64,000 bases of DNA from Paenibacillus rhizosphaerae (GCF_014192015.1 NZ_JACHXJ010000002.1:992001-1056000), one strand, 5' to 3'. Numbered from the stretch's first letter, positions 7,992 through 16,930 are shown. The notes: generated by a model not told the origin, from the sequence alone. Program-made: numbers and translations.

Positions 7992-8885
7992 ATGAGCAGT
8001 TTGACCGTACCTTCGGTATACAAAAAAAGAAAGTCATATACTTGGCTCTACTTCCTGCTTCCTTCAATCGCGATCATGCTCGTGTTTTTCATTTATCCGA
8101 TCCTGCTGACGTTTTTTTATTCGTTCACCAACCTGGCGTTGACGGGGGAAGCGGCCAAGGAACTGAAATTCGTCGGCATCGATAACTATATCCGCATGTT
8201 CCATGATCCCACGGTCCGGGTGAGTATTTGGAACACGCTGATCTTCCTGATCGGCTCGGCTGTCATCGGCCAGCAGGTGCTCGGATTTATCATCGCGCTC
8301 TTGATGAAACACAAAAACCGGCTGTTCCGCCGGGTCATCGGCACGATCGTACTGGCTGGATGGGTCACCCCGGAAATCGTCTGTGCGCTCTGCTTATACA
8401 GCTTTTTCGGCGATGAAGGGACGCTGAATGCCATTCTTTCCTTCGTCGGTATCTCTGACGTGACCTGGCTCTATACCGTACCGATGCTGACCGTCATTTT
8501 GGCGAACATTTGGCACGGCACCGCCTTTTCCATGCTGGTGTTTCAAGCTGCGCTCGACGACGTACCGACGGAGATCGAAGAAGCGGCTGTCGTAGACGGG
8601 GCCTCCCGGCTGCAAATCTTGTGCCGTATCACCATCCCTTACATAAAGGACACCATTCTGACCAATATGATGCTCGTCACGCTGCAGACACTTGGCGTCT
8701 TTGGCCTGATTTATGCGATGACGGGCGGGGGACCGGGAACGTCGACGACGACGCTGCCGATTTTTATGTACAACCAGGCCTTCGTCAATTACCAGCTCGG
8801 GTACGGCACAGCCATATCGCTGCTGCTCCTCCTGCTGGGCATCGTGCTGAGCCTGTTTTACATCCGCTCAATGAAAGAGCAATAA
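7992..8885 (+). CDS. Sugar ABC transporter permease (MalF-like)
   Basis: This 297-residue inner-membrane subunit of a CUT1-type importer has six predicted helices; the first is YFLLPSIAIMLVFFIYPILL. The EAA loop that contacts the ATPase is visible as EIEEAAVVDGASRLQILCRI (about residues 195-215). It is the second gene of the operon, with GGGGAAGGAGACG before the start and 15 bp to the next permease. No ATPase is encoded here, so a shared MsmX-type ATPase elsewhere is likely. Confidence 0.93.
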   Translation: MSSLTVPSVYKKRKSYTWLYFLLPSIAIMLVFFIYPILLTFFYSFTNLALTGEAAKELKFVGIDNYIRMFHDPTVRVSIWNTLIFLIGSAVIGQQVLGFIIALLMKHKNRLFRRVIGTIVLAGWVTPEIVCALCLYSFFGDEGTLNAILSFVGISDVTWLYTVPMLTVILANIWHGTAFSMLVFQAALDDVPTEIEEAAVVDGASRLQILCRITIPYIKDTILTNMMLVTLQTLGVFGLIYAMTGGGPGTSTTTLPIFMYNQAFVNYQLGYGTAISLLLLLLGIVLSLFYIRSMKEQ

Positions 8886-8900
8886 ACAAGGAGAATTCGT

Positions 8901-9734
8901 ATGAACGCGAAACAACGCAAACTCATCTACCGTATACTGCCGTATTTGATCCTTACCGTCATCGGGATCTGCTTTCTGCTCCCGCTGCTGTGGGTGCTGG
9001 TCGCGTCCGTCGATTCCAATGCGCTGCAGTCGCTGAAAATGCCAACCCGGTTCACGGGGGCCAATTACGGCGACGTGATGACGAACGGCGAGAATCAGCG
9101 CGCCTTTCTGATCGGTCTTGTGATGTCGCTCGGCCAAGCCGTCATCGTCGTCATTCTCGGACTCCTAGCCGCCTATCCGCTGTCCCGGTATCAAATGAAG
9201 TACAAGAAGCCGTTTATGCTGACCATTCTGTTCATGACTTCGCTGCCGATTACGGCGGTCATGGTTCCCGTGTATCAGCTGTTTCTCAGCCTGAAGCTGT
9301 ACAACAACATCTTCGGCGTCATTCTGTTCTATGTCGCTTCCTCGATGCCGTACGGCATTTGGATGCTGAAAAACTTCATGGATTCCGTGCCGAACGATAT
9401 GGAGGAGGCCGCATGGGTCGACGGCGCATCGGTATTTACCGGAATTCGCAAGGTGGTGGCCCCGCTCATGATCCCCGGGATCTGCACCGTGGCCATCTTT
9501 ACGTTCTCGGGGAGCTGGGGCAATTTCTTCGTCCCGTACATTCTGCTTCAGTCTCCGGAAAATTTTCCGGCGTCGCTCAAGCTGTATCAGTTCTTTGGCC
9601 AATACGGCATGGCGGATTACGGCAAGCTGGCGGCTTTCTCCGTCCTCTATGCGCTCCCTTCGGTCGTGCTGTATATTTTGTCGCAGCAGTTTATGTCCAA
9701 AGGCTTCGGGCTGCAGGGCGGGACAAAGGGGTAA
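8901..9734 (+). CDS. Sugar ABC transporter permease (MalG-like)
   Basis: This 277-residue partner permease has about six membrane helices. Its EAA loop is MEEAAWVDGASVFTGIRKVV (about residues 165-185), and the C-terminus MSKGFGLQGGTKG is typical of MalG-type proteins. It follows the MalF-like gene with a clear AAGGAGAATTCGT site. The two permeases form the heterodimeric channel for the substrate delivered by the lipoprotein at 6458-7897. A strong terminator closes the operon. Confidence 0.93.
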   Translation: MNAKQRKLIYRILPYLILTVIGICFLLPLLWVLVASVDSNALQSLKMPTRFTGANYGDVMTNGENQRAFLIGLVMSLGQAVIVVILGLLAAYPLSRYQMKYKKPFMLTILFMTSLPITAVMVPVYQLFLSLKLYNNIFGVILFYVASSMPYGIWMLKNFMDSVPNDMEEAAWVDGASVFTGIRKVVAPLMIPGICTVAIFTFSGSWGNFFVPYILLQSPENFPASLKLYQFFGQYGMADYGKLAAFSVLYALPSVVLYILSQQFMSKGFGLQGGTKG

Positions 9735-9799
9735 ACCCTGCGTTTGTATTAGATGTATTTGGTTCGCGTCTACTTGCAGGGTCTATGCTAATAGATGTG

Positions 9800-9844
9800 A
9801 AAAAGCAGGCAGTGGAACGGGAACGTTCCTTTGCCTGCTTTTTT
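9800..9844. terminator. Bidirectional terminator
   Basis: AAAAAGCAGGCA pairs with TGCCTGCTTTTTT. T runs occur on both strands, so it can serve the rightward ABC operon and the leftward gene ending at 9899. Confidence 0.9.
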
Positions 9845-9898
9845 GGTGAAGCGGGGTACTTCCAATGAATAGATTTCCAGCAGCCGGGCAATTAGCCG

Positions 9899-10435
9899 TT
9901 ACAACGTTTTGGCCAGCTCATTCAGCTTGTTCATCGTGTTCCAGTTTCTAGCTGTAGCCGGAACGCCCAGCTTGGACAAATTCGCGGCGAGCTTGGAATC
10001 CCGTATGCTTTGCCGGAGCATCAGGTAGACGACATCGACGTCGATATGGTAGTCGTCCCCGCCTTTATCAAAGGCCGCCAGCTTGTCCAGCCCTTCCTGG
10101 GAGGGCTGCTCGGTGAGCAGGGAGACGTGGATGCTTTCGCCTTCGACCACAGCAGAGGCATCAAATGGACATCTTGCGATGATCTGCTGCATGTCCTCCG
10201 CGGATTTCAGGGCGACCGATACCGGCTTGCCGATCGCCTTTTCCAGAAACTGCTCAATTTTGGACTTCAGTCTATGCGGTTCTTCATCGCTTTTAAACAA
10301 GACGTTCCCGCTTTGAATATACGTTTTGACATGGTGGAAGCCCATGTTCTCGAACATTTTCTTGAGCTCGGTCATTTTCACCAGATTGTGTCCGCCAACG
10401 TTAATGCCCCGCAGCAGTGCGATATATACCGTCAT
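9899..10435 (-). CDS. DUF1697 family protein
   Basis: This 178-residue protein has the typical DUF1697 opening MTVYIALLRGINVGGHNLVK and the segment HHVKTYIQSGNVLFKSDE. It also has the expected C-terminal region, with a basic RNWNTMNKLNELAK tail. The biochemical role of the family is unknown. No signal peptide or membrane helix is seen. It stands alone between a terminator and a TPR-protein gene on the same strand. Confidence 0.9.
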   Translation of the reverse strand: MTVYIALLRGINVGGHNLVKMTELKKMFENMGFHHVKTYIQSGNVLFKSDEEPHRLKSKIEQFLEKAIGKPVSVALKSAEDMQQIIARCPFDASAVVEGESIHVSLLTEQPSQEGLDKLAAFDKGGDDYHIDVDVVYLMLRQSIRDSKLAANLSKLGVPATARNWNTMNKLNELAKTL

Positions 10436-10503
10436 CCATCGGCCGCCCCGTTTCGTTTTTTAATCCAGTATAACATACATTTACTGGAACTCAGCTTAGA
10501 GAA

Positions 10504-11508
10504 TCACGTGCGATTGCTCAATTGTTTCAGCCTTTCTTCTGCTCTGTGAACGGCCAGCGGGAGCTTGAGTTCATGCCCTAAGCGGAGAGCCCTTTCGTAA
10601 TAAGTACGGGCGGCATCAACCCTTTGTTGTGTGAGTTCAATATCGCCGAGGGTGAGGCAGGAGGAAGAAACGGCTCTTAGATATCCCATCTCCTCTCCCA
10701 AGCGGGTGGCGGTTTCGGCATGCTGCCGAGCCGTTTCGATCTGGCCGCGTTTCAGGTAAATGTCGCTCAGCAGCAGATGATCCAGCGGCAGATGGGGCTT
10801 GAACCCTGCGGTTTCCCGCAGGGATAAAGCGTGCTGTGCAAATTTTAAAGCTTCGTCCAGGTCTCCGGATTGAAACGCATGGAAAGCAAAATGTCGTGCA
10901 GGCTCACTTTGCTCTAACGGAAAATGATGCTCCTCAGCGATTCGGGCTGCCTGAGCGTAATAATTCAGGGCCATCTCCTTCTTTTGCCAGCGTTCATGCA
11001 CGGTACCGATTTGAAAATACGATTCGCTTATGCCGCGGTTGTCCTGAAGCTCGACCCTAAGCTGCAATGCCTGCTCATGATAATTCAAAGCCTTTTTATA
11101 TTGTCCGCTAGTGCTCTCGATCGTTGGGCTAGCATTCAGTTCAGCAAAATAGTGGGCAGTACCCAGGGAACTCAGCGCATCGGCCAGGCTTTTTCGGTCT
11201 TTGGATTGCTCAGCGAGACGCCGGGCTTCATTCAATACGGAAAACATAGGTTCCGGATCGCCGTTGGTGTAGACATATTCATTGGCTTGTATTTTGCCAA
11301 GCTGCAGCAAAATCGGAAGACGCAGGTGCTGCACATCACGGATGCCGGTTATCGGGAGAAGCTGATTCAGGATGTGCAGCGCCTCCTTGGAGCGTCCGTT
11401 CCAAAAGTAAATCTGGGTGAGACTGACAAGCTCTTTTAAAGAAGAATCGAATCTACCGCTCAGCTCGCTTTTTGCTTCAATTTTTGTGTCCGCTGCATAT
11501 TTTTCCAT
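10504..11508 (-). CDS. Tetratricopeptide repeat protein
   Basis: This 334-residue all-helical protein is built of about six TPR-like repeats across its length, with recognisable units such as ALNYHEQALQLRVELQDNRG and TYYERALRLGHELKLPLAV. There is no enzyme domain or DNA-binding domain, so it is probably a protein-protein interaction adaptor in the cytoplasm. The ATG follows AAAGGGAGTGATCTG. It is divergent from a TetR regulator across a 284-bp region. Confidence 0.85.
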   Translation of the reverse strand: MEKYAADTKIEAKSELSGRFDSSLKELVSLTQIYFWNGRSKEALHILNQLLPITGIRDVQHLRLPILLQLGKIQANEYVYTNGDPEPMFSVLNEARRLAEQSKDRKSLADALSSLGTAHYFAELNASPTIESTSGQYKKALNYHEQALQLRVELQDNRGISESYFQIGTVHERWQKKEMALNYYAQAARIAEEHHFPLEQSEPARHFAFHAFQSGDLDEALKFAQHALSLRETAGFKPHLPLDHLLLSDIYLKRGQIETARQHAETATRLGEEMGYLRAVSSSCLTLGDIELTQQRVDAARTYYERALRLGHELKLPLAVHRAEERLKQLSNRT

Positions 11509-11696
11509 CAGATCACTCCCTTTGCTGCCGAGCTCAGATTTCTTCGATAATCCTGCTGTGCAACGGAGTCAATTCTAAGTAGCATATTCTCCCTCGTTGC
11601 AATGCAGATCCGTACGAAAATATCACTTTCTTTACTAGGCTCGGTCCTTGAGATAAGATCATTTTAAATCGGTACAGCGGACAGAACCATGTACAA

Positions 11697-11711
11697 AACA
11701 CGGCCAGTGTT
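11697..11711. promoter_or_regulatory. Inverted repeat, candidate TetR operator
   Basis: AACAC-GGCCA-GTGTT forms a 15-bp dyad about 80 bp before the TetR gene, in the shared divergent promoter region. Autoregulation by the adjacent TetR protein is plausible but not shown. Confidence 0.45.
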
Positions 11712-11792
11712 CAGTTTTGGACATTGAGGAAAAATTGTTCAACATTCGGCTGCTAAGAATGGTATAAATCCAGCCGAAAGGGAGGGATGGAT

Positions 11793-12368
11793 ATGGCAAA
11801 TACCGATCGACACGGTGATCGCAGAATCGAGCGCACACGTCTGCTGCTTCGGGAAGGGTTCGTCGAGATGATCCGGGAAAAGGGATTTTCCGCCATGAGC
11901 GTGCAGGACATCACAGAGCGGGCGAATGTGAGCCGGGGGACGTTTTACATCCATTACACGGATAAATATATGCTCCTGGATCATGTCATCCGGGACAACT
12001 TCAGCAAGCTGCTGATGAATGCCGTTCCGCCGAATTCATCGTGGAACCGCGAGACTGCCCGAAAGATCATTATTGCTGTTCTTCTGTGCTTTGAGGGTAA
12101 ATATAGCCACCGGCAGCCATCCAGCAGGGTACCGGTTTCGATTTTGGAGGAGACCATCCATGAAGAATTAACCCGTTATATCTCAGGGTTGATGAGGAAT
12201 GATCCTGGTTATCCGCTTGATGATCCATTGCAGCTTAAAGCACGGGCAAGGGCCGTTAGTTGGGCTATTTTTGGTTCGGCCATTCAGTGGGCGCGGGAGC
12301 CGCAGACTTTGTCCGAGGAACAGATGGCAGAGGTTATATTGTCTGTTGTGGAAGTGGGGAGGAGGTAG
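11793..12368 (+). CDS. TetR/AcrR family transcriptional regulator
   Basis: This protein of about 191 residues has an N-terminal TetR helix-turn-helix (about 10-58) with MSVQDITERANVSRGTFYIH as the DNA-binding element. The helical C-terminal ligand/dimer domain resembles the TetR_C groups of Firmicutes. Of two possible starts, the ATG at 11793 is six bases behind AAGGGAGGG, whereas the ATG at 11787 abuts that site, so 11793 is preferred. It is divergent from the TPR gene. The ligand is unknown. Confidence 0.92.
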   Translation: MANTDRHGDRRIERTRLLLREGFVEMIREKGFSAMSVQDITERANVSRGTFYIHYTDKYMLLDHVIRDNFSKLLMNAVPPNSSWNRETARKIIIAVLLCFEGKYSHRQPSSRVPVSILEETIHEELTRYISGLMRNDPGYPLDDPLQLKARARAVSWAIFGSAIQWAREPQTLSEEQMAEVILSVVEVGRR

Positions 12369-12522
12369 CGTTGAAAAGGCGGCTTGAGACTGCCCGCTGA
12401 CACCGGCTTCGAGACGATCCCATATACGGAACACCAGCCCGATTTATATCTACCCAGCGAGCGTTACCGAATGAATCCTGAAGGGCGTATAACGAAACCC
12501 CTATTTTTGGGAAACTCAAAGC

Positions 12523-12589
12523 AAAAGTGCACTTAAACCCGTCCAATCGAGCAGAAATTCGGTTGAATGGCTGAGTTAGGTGCACTTTT
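12523..12589. repeat. Palindromic hairpin element, terminator or dispersed repeat
   Basis: AAAAGTGCAC (12523-12532) and GTGCACTTTT (12580-12589) are perfect inverted ends enclosing about 47 bp that itself has partial dyad symmetry. It lies between two convergent genes (TetR ending at 12368, the leftward gene ending at 12639), so it may be a bidirectional terminator. Its long arms and unique core also fit a REP- or MITE-like dispersed element. Confidence 0.5.
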
Positions 12590-12638
12590 TGCACTTATAT
12601 ACCGCGCATAAATACCTACAGGAAGCGAAATACAGCAA

Positions 12639-13580
12639 TCATTTCTTCACATCGGTCCGGACCTCATCAGGCAGCTTAAGTATAAGAGATCCAGACTGCT
12701 CCCGAATCTCCCCGTCTTGCGTCAGCTTATATGCCAGCTTGTTCAGCTTTCCATCCGGATCCAGACGTCCCGCTGTATACGTATTGATGTTCACAATGCT
12801 GCCTTCACGGTAATAAAAATAGGTAGTATTCTTCCAGGGTAACGGTCCGGTTGCGTCCGTAAATTTCTGCTGCGCAAACAGCTCTTCTACTGGTCTCACG
12901 CCCGGCGAGATATGCGCCTGCCAGGTGACGATCTGCATCCCACCTTTGAGCTCGATCCGAGATACCAGGTTGTCGGAAATGACGTAATACCGGGTGCCCA
13001 CCCCTTGAGGGAACAGAAAGATGGTACTGAACCCTTCGGAAGTATGCTCGCTGCTCAAGGCTTCATGCTCATAATGCAGGCGACTGTTCATATCGAGCAT
13101 CATCCGGCGGGCGTCGGCCAGGTCACCTGAATTCAGCACAGCCAGCTGCATCGGATTCAGCGGAGACTGTAACGATACCGACGTGCCTTTTATCTCCAAA
13201 CGGTAACCCAGCCATTCGCTCCACAAACGCAGCGGTACATACATTTGATTATGAATGTTTTGCATAGGCACATCCAGCTTGATTTTGGTCGACCAATCTC
13301 CTTGCTTCACCATAGCTGCGTTTTTACCGAGCGAGATCACAACCCTCTCCGACCATTTGTGGACGGTCGCTGTCTGGGTTTTGGCATCCCAGGAGACCGA
13401 TGCATGGATGGAATTGGCTAAGGTACGCAAGGGGACCAGCACCCGCCCGTCTTTCAGCACAGGTGCTGCATTCGGAACTTCAACATTTTCCATATATACC
13501 TTATCCGGAACAGCCGCATAGACGGACGAGCCAGACATGAGCAAGCATGCGGCAGTGATCGCCCCAATAATCTTTTTCAT
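12639..13580 (-). CDS. Secreted copper amine oxidase N-terminal domain protein
   Basis: This 313-residue secreted protein has a signal peptide (about 1-22, ending VYAA). A domain of about 100 residues of the copper-amine-oxidase N-terminal type follows, with the family pattern DGRVLVPLRTLANSIHASVSWD and MYVPLRLWSEWLGY. The C-terminal half (150-313) is unassigned. In Paenibacillus-type genomes this domain occurs in many cell-surface proteins and does not by itself imply oxidase activity. It faces away from the F420-type reductase gene. Confidence 0.85.
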   Translation of the reverse strand: MKKIIGAITAACLLMSGSSVYAAVPDKVYMENVEVPNAAPVLKDGRVLVPLRTLANSIHASVSWDAKTQTATVHKWSERVVISLGKNAAMVKQGDWSTKIKLDVPMQNIHNQMYVPLRLWSEWLGYRLEIKGTSVSLQSPLNPMQLAVLNSGDLADARRMMLDMNSRLHYEHEALSSEHTSEGFSTIFLFPQGVGTRYYVISDNLVSRIELKGGMQIVTWQAHISPGVRPVEELFAQQKFTDATGPLPWKNTTYFYYREGSIVNINTYTAGRLDPDGKLNKLAYKLTQDGEIREQSGSLILKLPDEVRTDVKK

Positions 13581-13661
13581 ACAAAGTTCACTCCTTTTTA
13601 TCTAAGACGTCTGAATAGGGGAAGAGGTTACCCGGATTAAAAATGTTGATGTCATGACTTG

Positions 13662-13681
13662 CGCTGGAGACGACTCCAGCG
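13662..13681. promoter_or_regulatory. Perfect 8-bp-arm palindrome in a divergent promoter region
   Basis: CGCTGGAG and CTCCAGCG with a 4-base spacer lie between the divergent genes at 13580 and 13745, immediately before a TAGAAT (13684-13689) that could be a -10 element. It is a candidate operator; no T tract follows, so it is not an obvious terminator. Confidence 0.4.
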
Positions 13682-13744
13682 ATTAGAATGCTTGAGAGAG
13701 GGGCATGCACCCCCTCGATATATCCATCGCAAAGGAGAATGACG

Positions 13745-14359
13745 ATGAAAATCGGTGTGATCGGAACGGGCCACATGGGTGGAACGCTCGGGAAAAAATG
13801 GGCTGCGGAGGGGCATGAGGTGATGTTCGGCACTCGGGATCCGCATCATGAGAGAATTCAAGCTCTACTTCAGGAGGCCGGGCCTCAGGCACAGGCGGGA
13901 ACCGTGCGGGAAGCGGCTGCTTTGGGCGAAGTCATCCTGCTGGCCGTGATGGTGGACGAAGTGGAAAGGGTACTGGCGGAAGCCGGAACTCTAGCCGGAA
14001 AAATTTTGATCAATTGCACCAACCGTTTCGACGGGCAGTCCGCGGATCAGGAGGTGCGTAGGCTGGCGCAGGAGGCGAAGATTGTCCGGGCTTTCCATAC
14101 CCTTCCTTGGGAAGTGCTTGCCCAGCCCCGATACGAGGAGGGCAATGCCACAGTTTTTATCAGCGGGGAGGATGACGAAGCAAAGGATACGGTTGCCCGG
14201 TTGTCCCGCGACATCGGTTTGGATCCGGTGGATGTCGGCGATTCCGGAAACATGGCATGGATTGAGGCCGGGATCGGCAAGCTGTGGCAGGCGCTGTCGC
14301 CCCGGTTCGGACGCGATTTCAGCTTTCGCTTGCTCCAGAGGGAATCTATGGATGCTTAA
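13745..14359 (+). CDS. NADPH-dependent F420 reductase-like oxidoreductase
   Basis: This protein of about 204 residues begins directly with a Rossmann motif, MKIGVIGTGHMGGTLGKKWA, and continues with the NADP-binding pattern MFGTRDP, typical of the NADP oxidoreductase/coenzyme F420-dependent family. Firmicutes members usually lack F420 and have unknown substrates. The ATG at 13745 is chosen because AAAGGAG is seven bases upstream and the protein aligns from that Met. It converges on the LysR gene. Confidence 0.85.
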   Translation: MKIGVIGTGHMGGTLGKKWAAEGHEVMFGTRDPHHERIQALLQEAGPQAQAGTVREAAALGEVILLAVMVDEVERVLAEAGTLAGKILINCTNRFDGQSADQEVRRLAQEAKIVRAFHTLPWEVLAQPRYEEGNATVFISGEDDEAKDTVARLSRDIGLDPVDVGDSGNMAWIEAGIGKLWQALSPRFGRDFSFRLLQRESMDA

Positions 14360-14397
14360 ACCTGGGAGCGGGTCCGTCATTTCTCATTCGGGACCGG

Positions 14398-15303
14398 TTA
14401 CTCAGGCTGTATTTCGGTTTTCAGCTGCGATAAAAAGCCGATAAACCGCTTCGATGCAGCCGAAAGAGGAACGTTTCTGAGCGTCGCAATCCCGATGTGC
14501 CGAAGTGGAATCGGAGGTGTCAATGGGATTTCCACCAGCTTGCCAGAGCCTATCTCTTCAGTGATGAATTGGCGCGTAATGAAGGTGAGCCCAAATCCGC
14601 TCTGGGCAAACTGTACCAAGAGATCAAGGCTGCCAAGCTCGAATTCCGGATGAAGGGTGGTGCCGTGCGCCGCGGCATAGCTGTCGAGAAATCGGCGCGT
14701 ACTTCCACCCGGCTCCAGAAGCAGCAGGGGGTACCGGTGAAGCTCCGCCAAAGGCAGCGGCTGCCGTGCCAGTTCCGCATACTTCGGATGCCCGACAAGG
14801 CAGTCCTGCTGGGGTGCGCTTGGCCAAAAATCGATTTTGGGATCCTCCGCAGGCAGGTTTACGATCCCGAAGTCGATTTTTCCCTCTTTTAACAATGCGA
14901 TCGTCTCCGGTGTCGTCCGGTTCGTGACATGGACCCGTATGTCCGGATATTCCTGGTGAAACTGCTCGAGGAAGGGAAGCAGGTAATGCTTGCACAAAGT
15001 GTCGCTCGCTCCGATATGGATTTCCCCGAGCAGCAGATTTTGCATCTCGGCCATCTTCTTCTCCCCGACGTCAAGCATCTGCATGGCTTGTTCCACGTAG
15101 CCGTACAACACTTCGCCTTCTGCGGTTAACGTGACTCCTTTGGCTGTCCGGAAAAAAATAACCCCGCCAAGAGCACCTTCCAATTGCTTTAACGTATGAC
15201 TGACCGCAGGCTGGGTAATATGCAGCTGCTCCGCCGCCTTCGTCAAACTGCCGAGCTTGGCCGTCCAGTAAAATACACGGTACCATTCCATTTGAATGTT
15301 CAT
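14398..15303 (-). CDS. LysR family transcriptional regulator
   Basis: This protein of about 301 residues has an N-terminal winged HTH (about 5-65: GSLTKAAEQLHITQPAVSHT) and a periplasmic-binding-like effector domain (about 90-295). The ATG at 15303 is seven bases from GAGGT, while the one at 15309 is too close to it. It is divergent from a purA-like gene, and LysR regulators commonly control the divergent neighbour. A 9-bp inverted repeat (15326-15334 and 15370-15378) in the shared promoter region is a candidate binding site. Confidence 0.93.
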   Translation of the reverse strand: MNIQMEWYRVFYWTAKLGSLTKAAEQLHITQPAVSHTLKQLEGALGGVIFFRTAKGVTLTAEGEVLYGYVEQAMQMLDVGEKKMAEMQNLLLGEIHIGASDTLCKHYLLPFLEQFHQEYPDIRVHVTNRTTPETIALLKEGKIDFGIVNLPAEDPKIDFWPSAPQQDCLVGHPKYAELARQPLPLAELHRYPLLLLEPGGSTRRFLDSYAAAHGTTLHPEFELGSLDLLVQFAQSGFGLTFITRQFITEEIGSGKLVEIPLTPPIPLRHIGIATLRNVPLSAASKRFIGFLSQLKTEIQPE

Positions 15304-15325
15304 TGTCATTACCTCAATTTATATA

Positions 15326-15378
15326 GATCATTATTAATATCAATTTTACTTATGCGATCAACCCCAATTATAATGATC
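15326..15378. promoter_or_regulatory. LysR-type operator candidate and promoter of the purA-like gene
   Basis: GATCATTAT (15326-15334) and ATAATGATC (15370-15378) are exact inverted copies, 44 bp apart start to start. That is close to four DNA turns, as for a LysR tetramer. The right arm overlaps a TATAAT (15369-15374) that would be the -10 of the purA-like gene. Confidence 0.5.
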
Positions 15379-15410
15379 CGTGTAAAGGAAAACAAGAGGA
15401 GGCCAAACCA

Positions 15411-16697
15411 TTGACCGTAACAGCGATTGTTGGAGCCAACTGGGGCGATGAAGGAAAGGGAAAGATGACGGACGTGCTGGCAGCCAAATCATCTTACGTG
15501 GTGAGATATCAGGGCGGAAGCAATGCCGGGCACACGATTATTAACGAATACGGGAAATTCGGACTGCATATGCTGCCTTCCGGCGTGTTTTATCCGCATG
15601 TAACGAACGTGATTGGAACTGGGACGGCGCTGGATGTGAACGTACTTATGAACGAACGGGAAGCTTTACTGGCAAGAGGCGTCCCCGAACCGAAACTGGC
15701 CATATCGGACCGGGCACAGGTCGTCCTGCCGATTCACCGGCTGCTGGATGAGCTGGAGGAGGAGCGCTTGGGGGCACGCAGCTTTGGCTCGACGAAGCAG
15801 GGGATTGCTCCGTTTTACGCTGATAAATACGCCAAGCTCGGCGTACAGGTGGCCGATCTGTACAATAAAGAAAGACTTCGGCGCCGGCTGGAACAGATGC
15901 TGGAAGCCAAAAATGTTCTGCTGGCACATCTTTATGGTCATCAGCCTCTTTCTCCGGAGGATCTAATGCCTGCATTACTGGAGCAGGGCGAGAAGATTCG
16001 TCCGTTCGTGTGCGATACGGCTCAAATGCTGAACGAGGCATACCGCAACGGGGAAGGCATTTTGTTGGAAGGACAGCTGGGAGCGCTGCGGGACCCCGAT
16101 CACGGCATTTACCCGTTCTCCACGTCCTCCTCGACGTTGGCGGGATTCGCGCCGGTTGGCGCCGGCCTGCCGCCGTATGCGATATCCCAGGTGGTGACTG
16201 TGGTCAAAGCGTATTCGAGCTGCGTCGGTGCCGGCCCGTTCGTGACCGAGCTGGCGGGCGAAGAAGCGGAAGAGCTGCGCCGGCGCGGTGGCGATGCAGG
16301 CGAATACGGCGTACTAACCGGACGTCCGAGACGCGTGGGCTGGTTCGATGCGGTGGCCACCCGCTACGGCTGTATGATTCAAGGAGCCACCGAGATCGCG
16401 TTAACGAATCTGGACGTGCTCGGTTACCTGGACCAAATCCCTGTATGTATCGGGTATCAGCTTGCAGACGGGACGGTGACCGACCGGTTTCCAGTAAGCG
16501 CGAAGCTGGATGAAGCCAAGCCGGTTCTGCAGCATCACAAGGGCTGGAACTGTGACATTACCGGCATTCGTTCCTATGAAGAGCTGCCTGAGGCGGCGAA
16601 GCGATATATCGAGGTGATCGAAGTGACCGCACGGGTGAAAGTAAAATACGTGTCCGTGGGGCCCAAACGGGATCAACTGATCATACGTCATCTTTAG
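15411..16697 (+). CDS. purA: Adenylosuccinate synthetase-like protein (divergent PurA paralogue)
   Basis: This 428-residue protein spans the whole PurA family length. Canonical PurA joins IMP and aspartate using GTP in AMP synthesis. The catalytic NWGDEGKGK (Asp/Lys) and NAGHT (His) motifs are intact. Other conserved places differ: the aspartate-binding loop reads EYGVLTGRPRR (residues 298-308; usually G-[TA]-T-T-G-R), LEGQLG replaces EGAQG, and SVGPKR replaces SVGPDR. It starts at TTG with AGAGGAGG upstream, and lies opposite a LysR regulator rather than with purine genes. It may be a second, specialised enzyme with a changed amino-acid substrate; ordinary PurA activity cannot be excluded. 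Confidence 0.85.
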   Translation: MTVTAIVGANWGDEGKGKMTDVLAAKSSYVVRYQGGSNAGHTIINEYGKFGLHMLPSGVFYPHVTNVIGTGTALDVNVLMNEREALLARGVPEPKLAISDRAQVVLPIHRLLDELEEERLGARSFGSTKQGIAPFYADKYAKLGVQVADLYNKERLRRRLEQMLEAKNVLLAHLYGHQPLSPEDLMPALLEQGEKIRPFVCDTAQMLNEAYRNGEGILLEGQLGALRDPDHGIYPFSTSSSTLAGFAPVGAGLPPYAISQVVTVVKAYSSCVGAGPFVTELAGEEAEELRRRGGDAGEYGVLTGRPRRVGWFDAVATRYGCMIQGATEIALTNLDVLGYLDQIPVCIGYQLADGTVTDRFPVSAKLDEAKPVLQHHKGWNCDITGIRSYEELPEAAKRYIEVIEVTARVKVKYVSVGPKRDQLIIRHL

Positions 16698-16822
16698 AGC
16701 TTGATCGATTCGCCGATCGATCCGCTTCAGTCCGAAAGCTTCCGGGCAGCCGCGGATCATCTGCTGCCACGCGTGGACCTGACGTAAATTCCGGCAGTGT
16801 TTTCCGAGTAACCAAGCGTCAG

Positions 16823-16854
16823 AACGGTTCCCTCCGCGAAGGGGCCGTTTTTTT
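16823..16854 (+). terminator. Rho-independent terminator
   Basis: AACGG (16823-16827) pairs with CCGTT (16845-16849) with an imperfect G-rich inner stem and a T7 tail, after the purA-like gene. Confidence 0.75.
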
Positions 16855-16930
16855 GTTGTGCAAGCGGTTGGCATATGAATAATTTCCCTCCAGTGGCAAA
16901 CAATACGGGGTAAAGGGAGGCTGATGCTTC

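Noticed and set aside
8510..9868. 452-codon frame overlapping both sugar permeases
   Set aside because: A plus-one frame shadow of two clear permease genes; Arg/His/Pro-rich composition.
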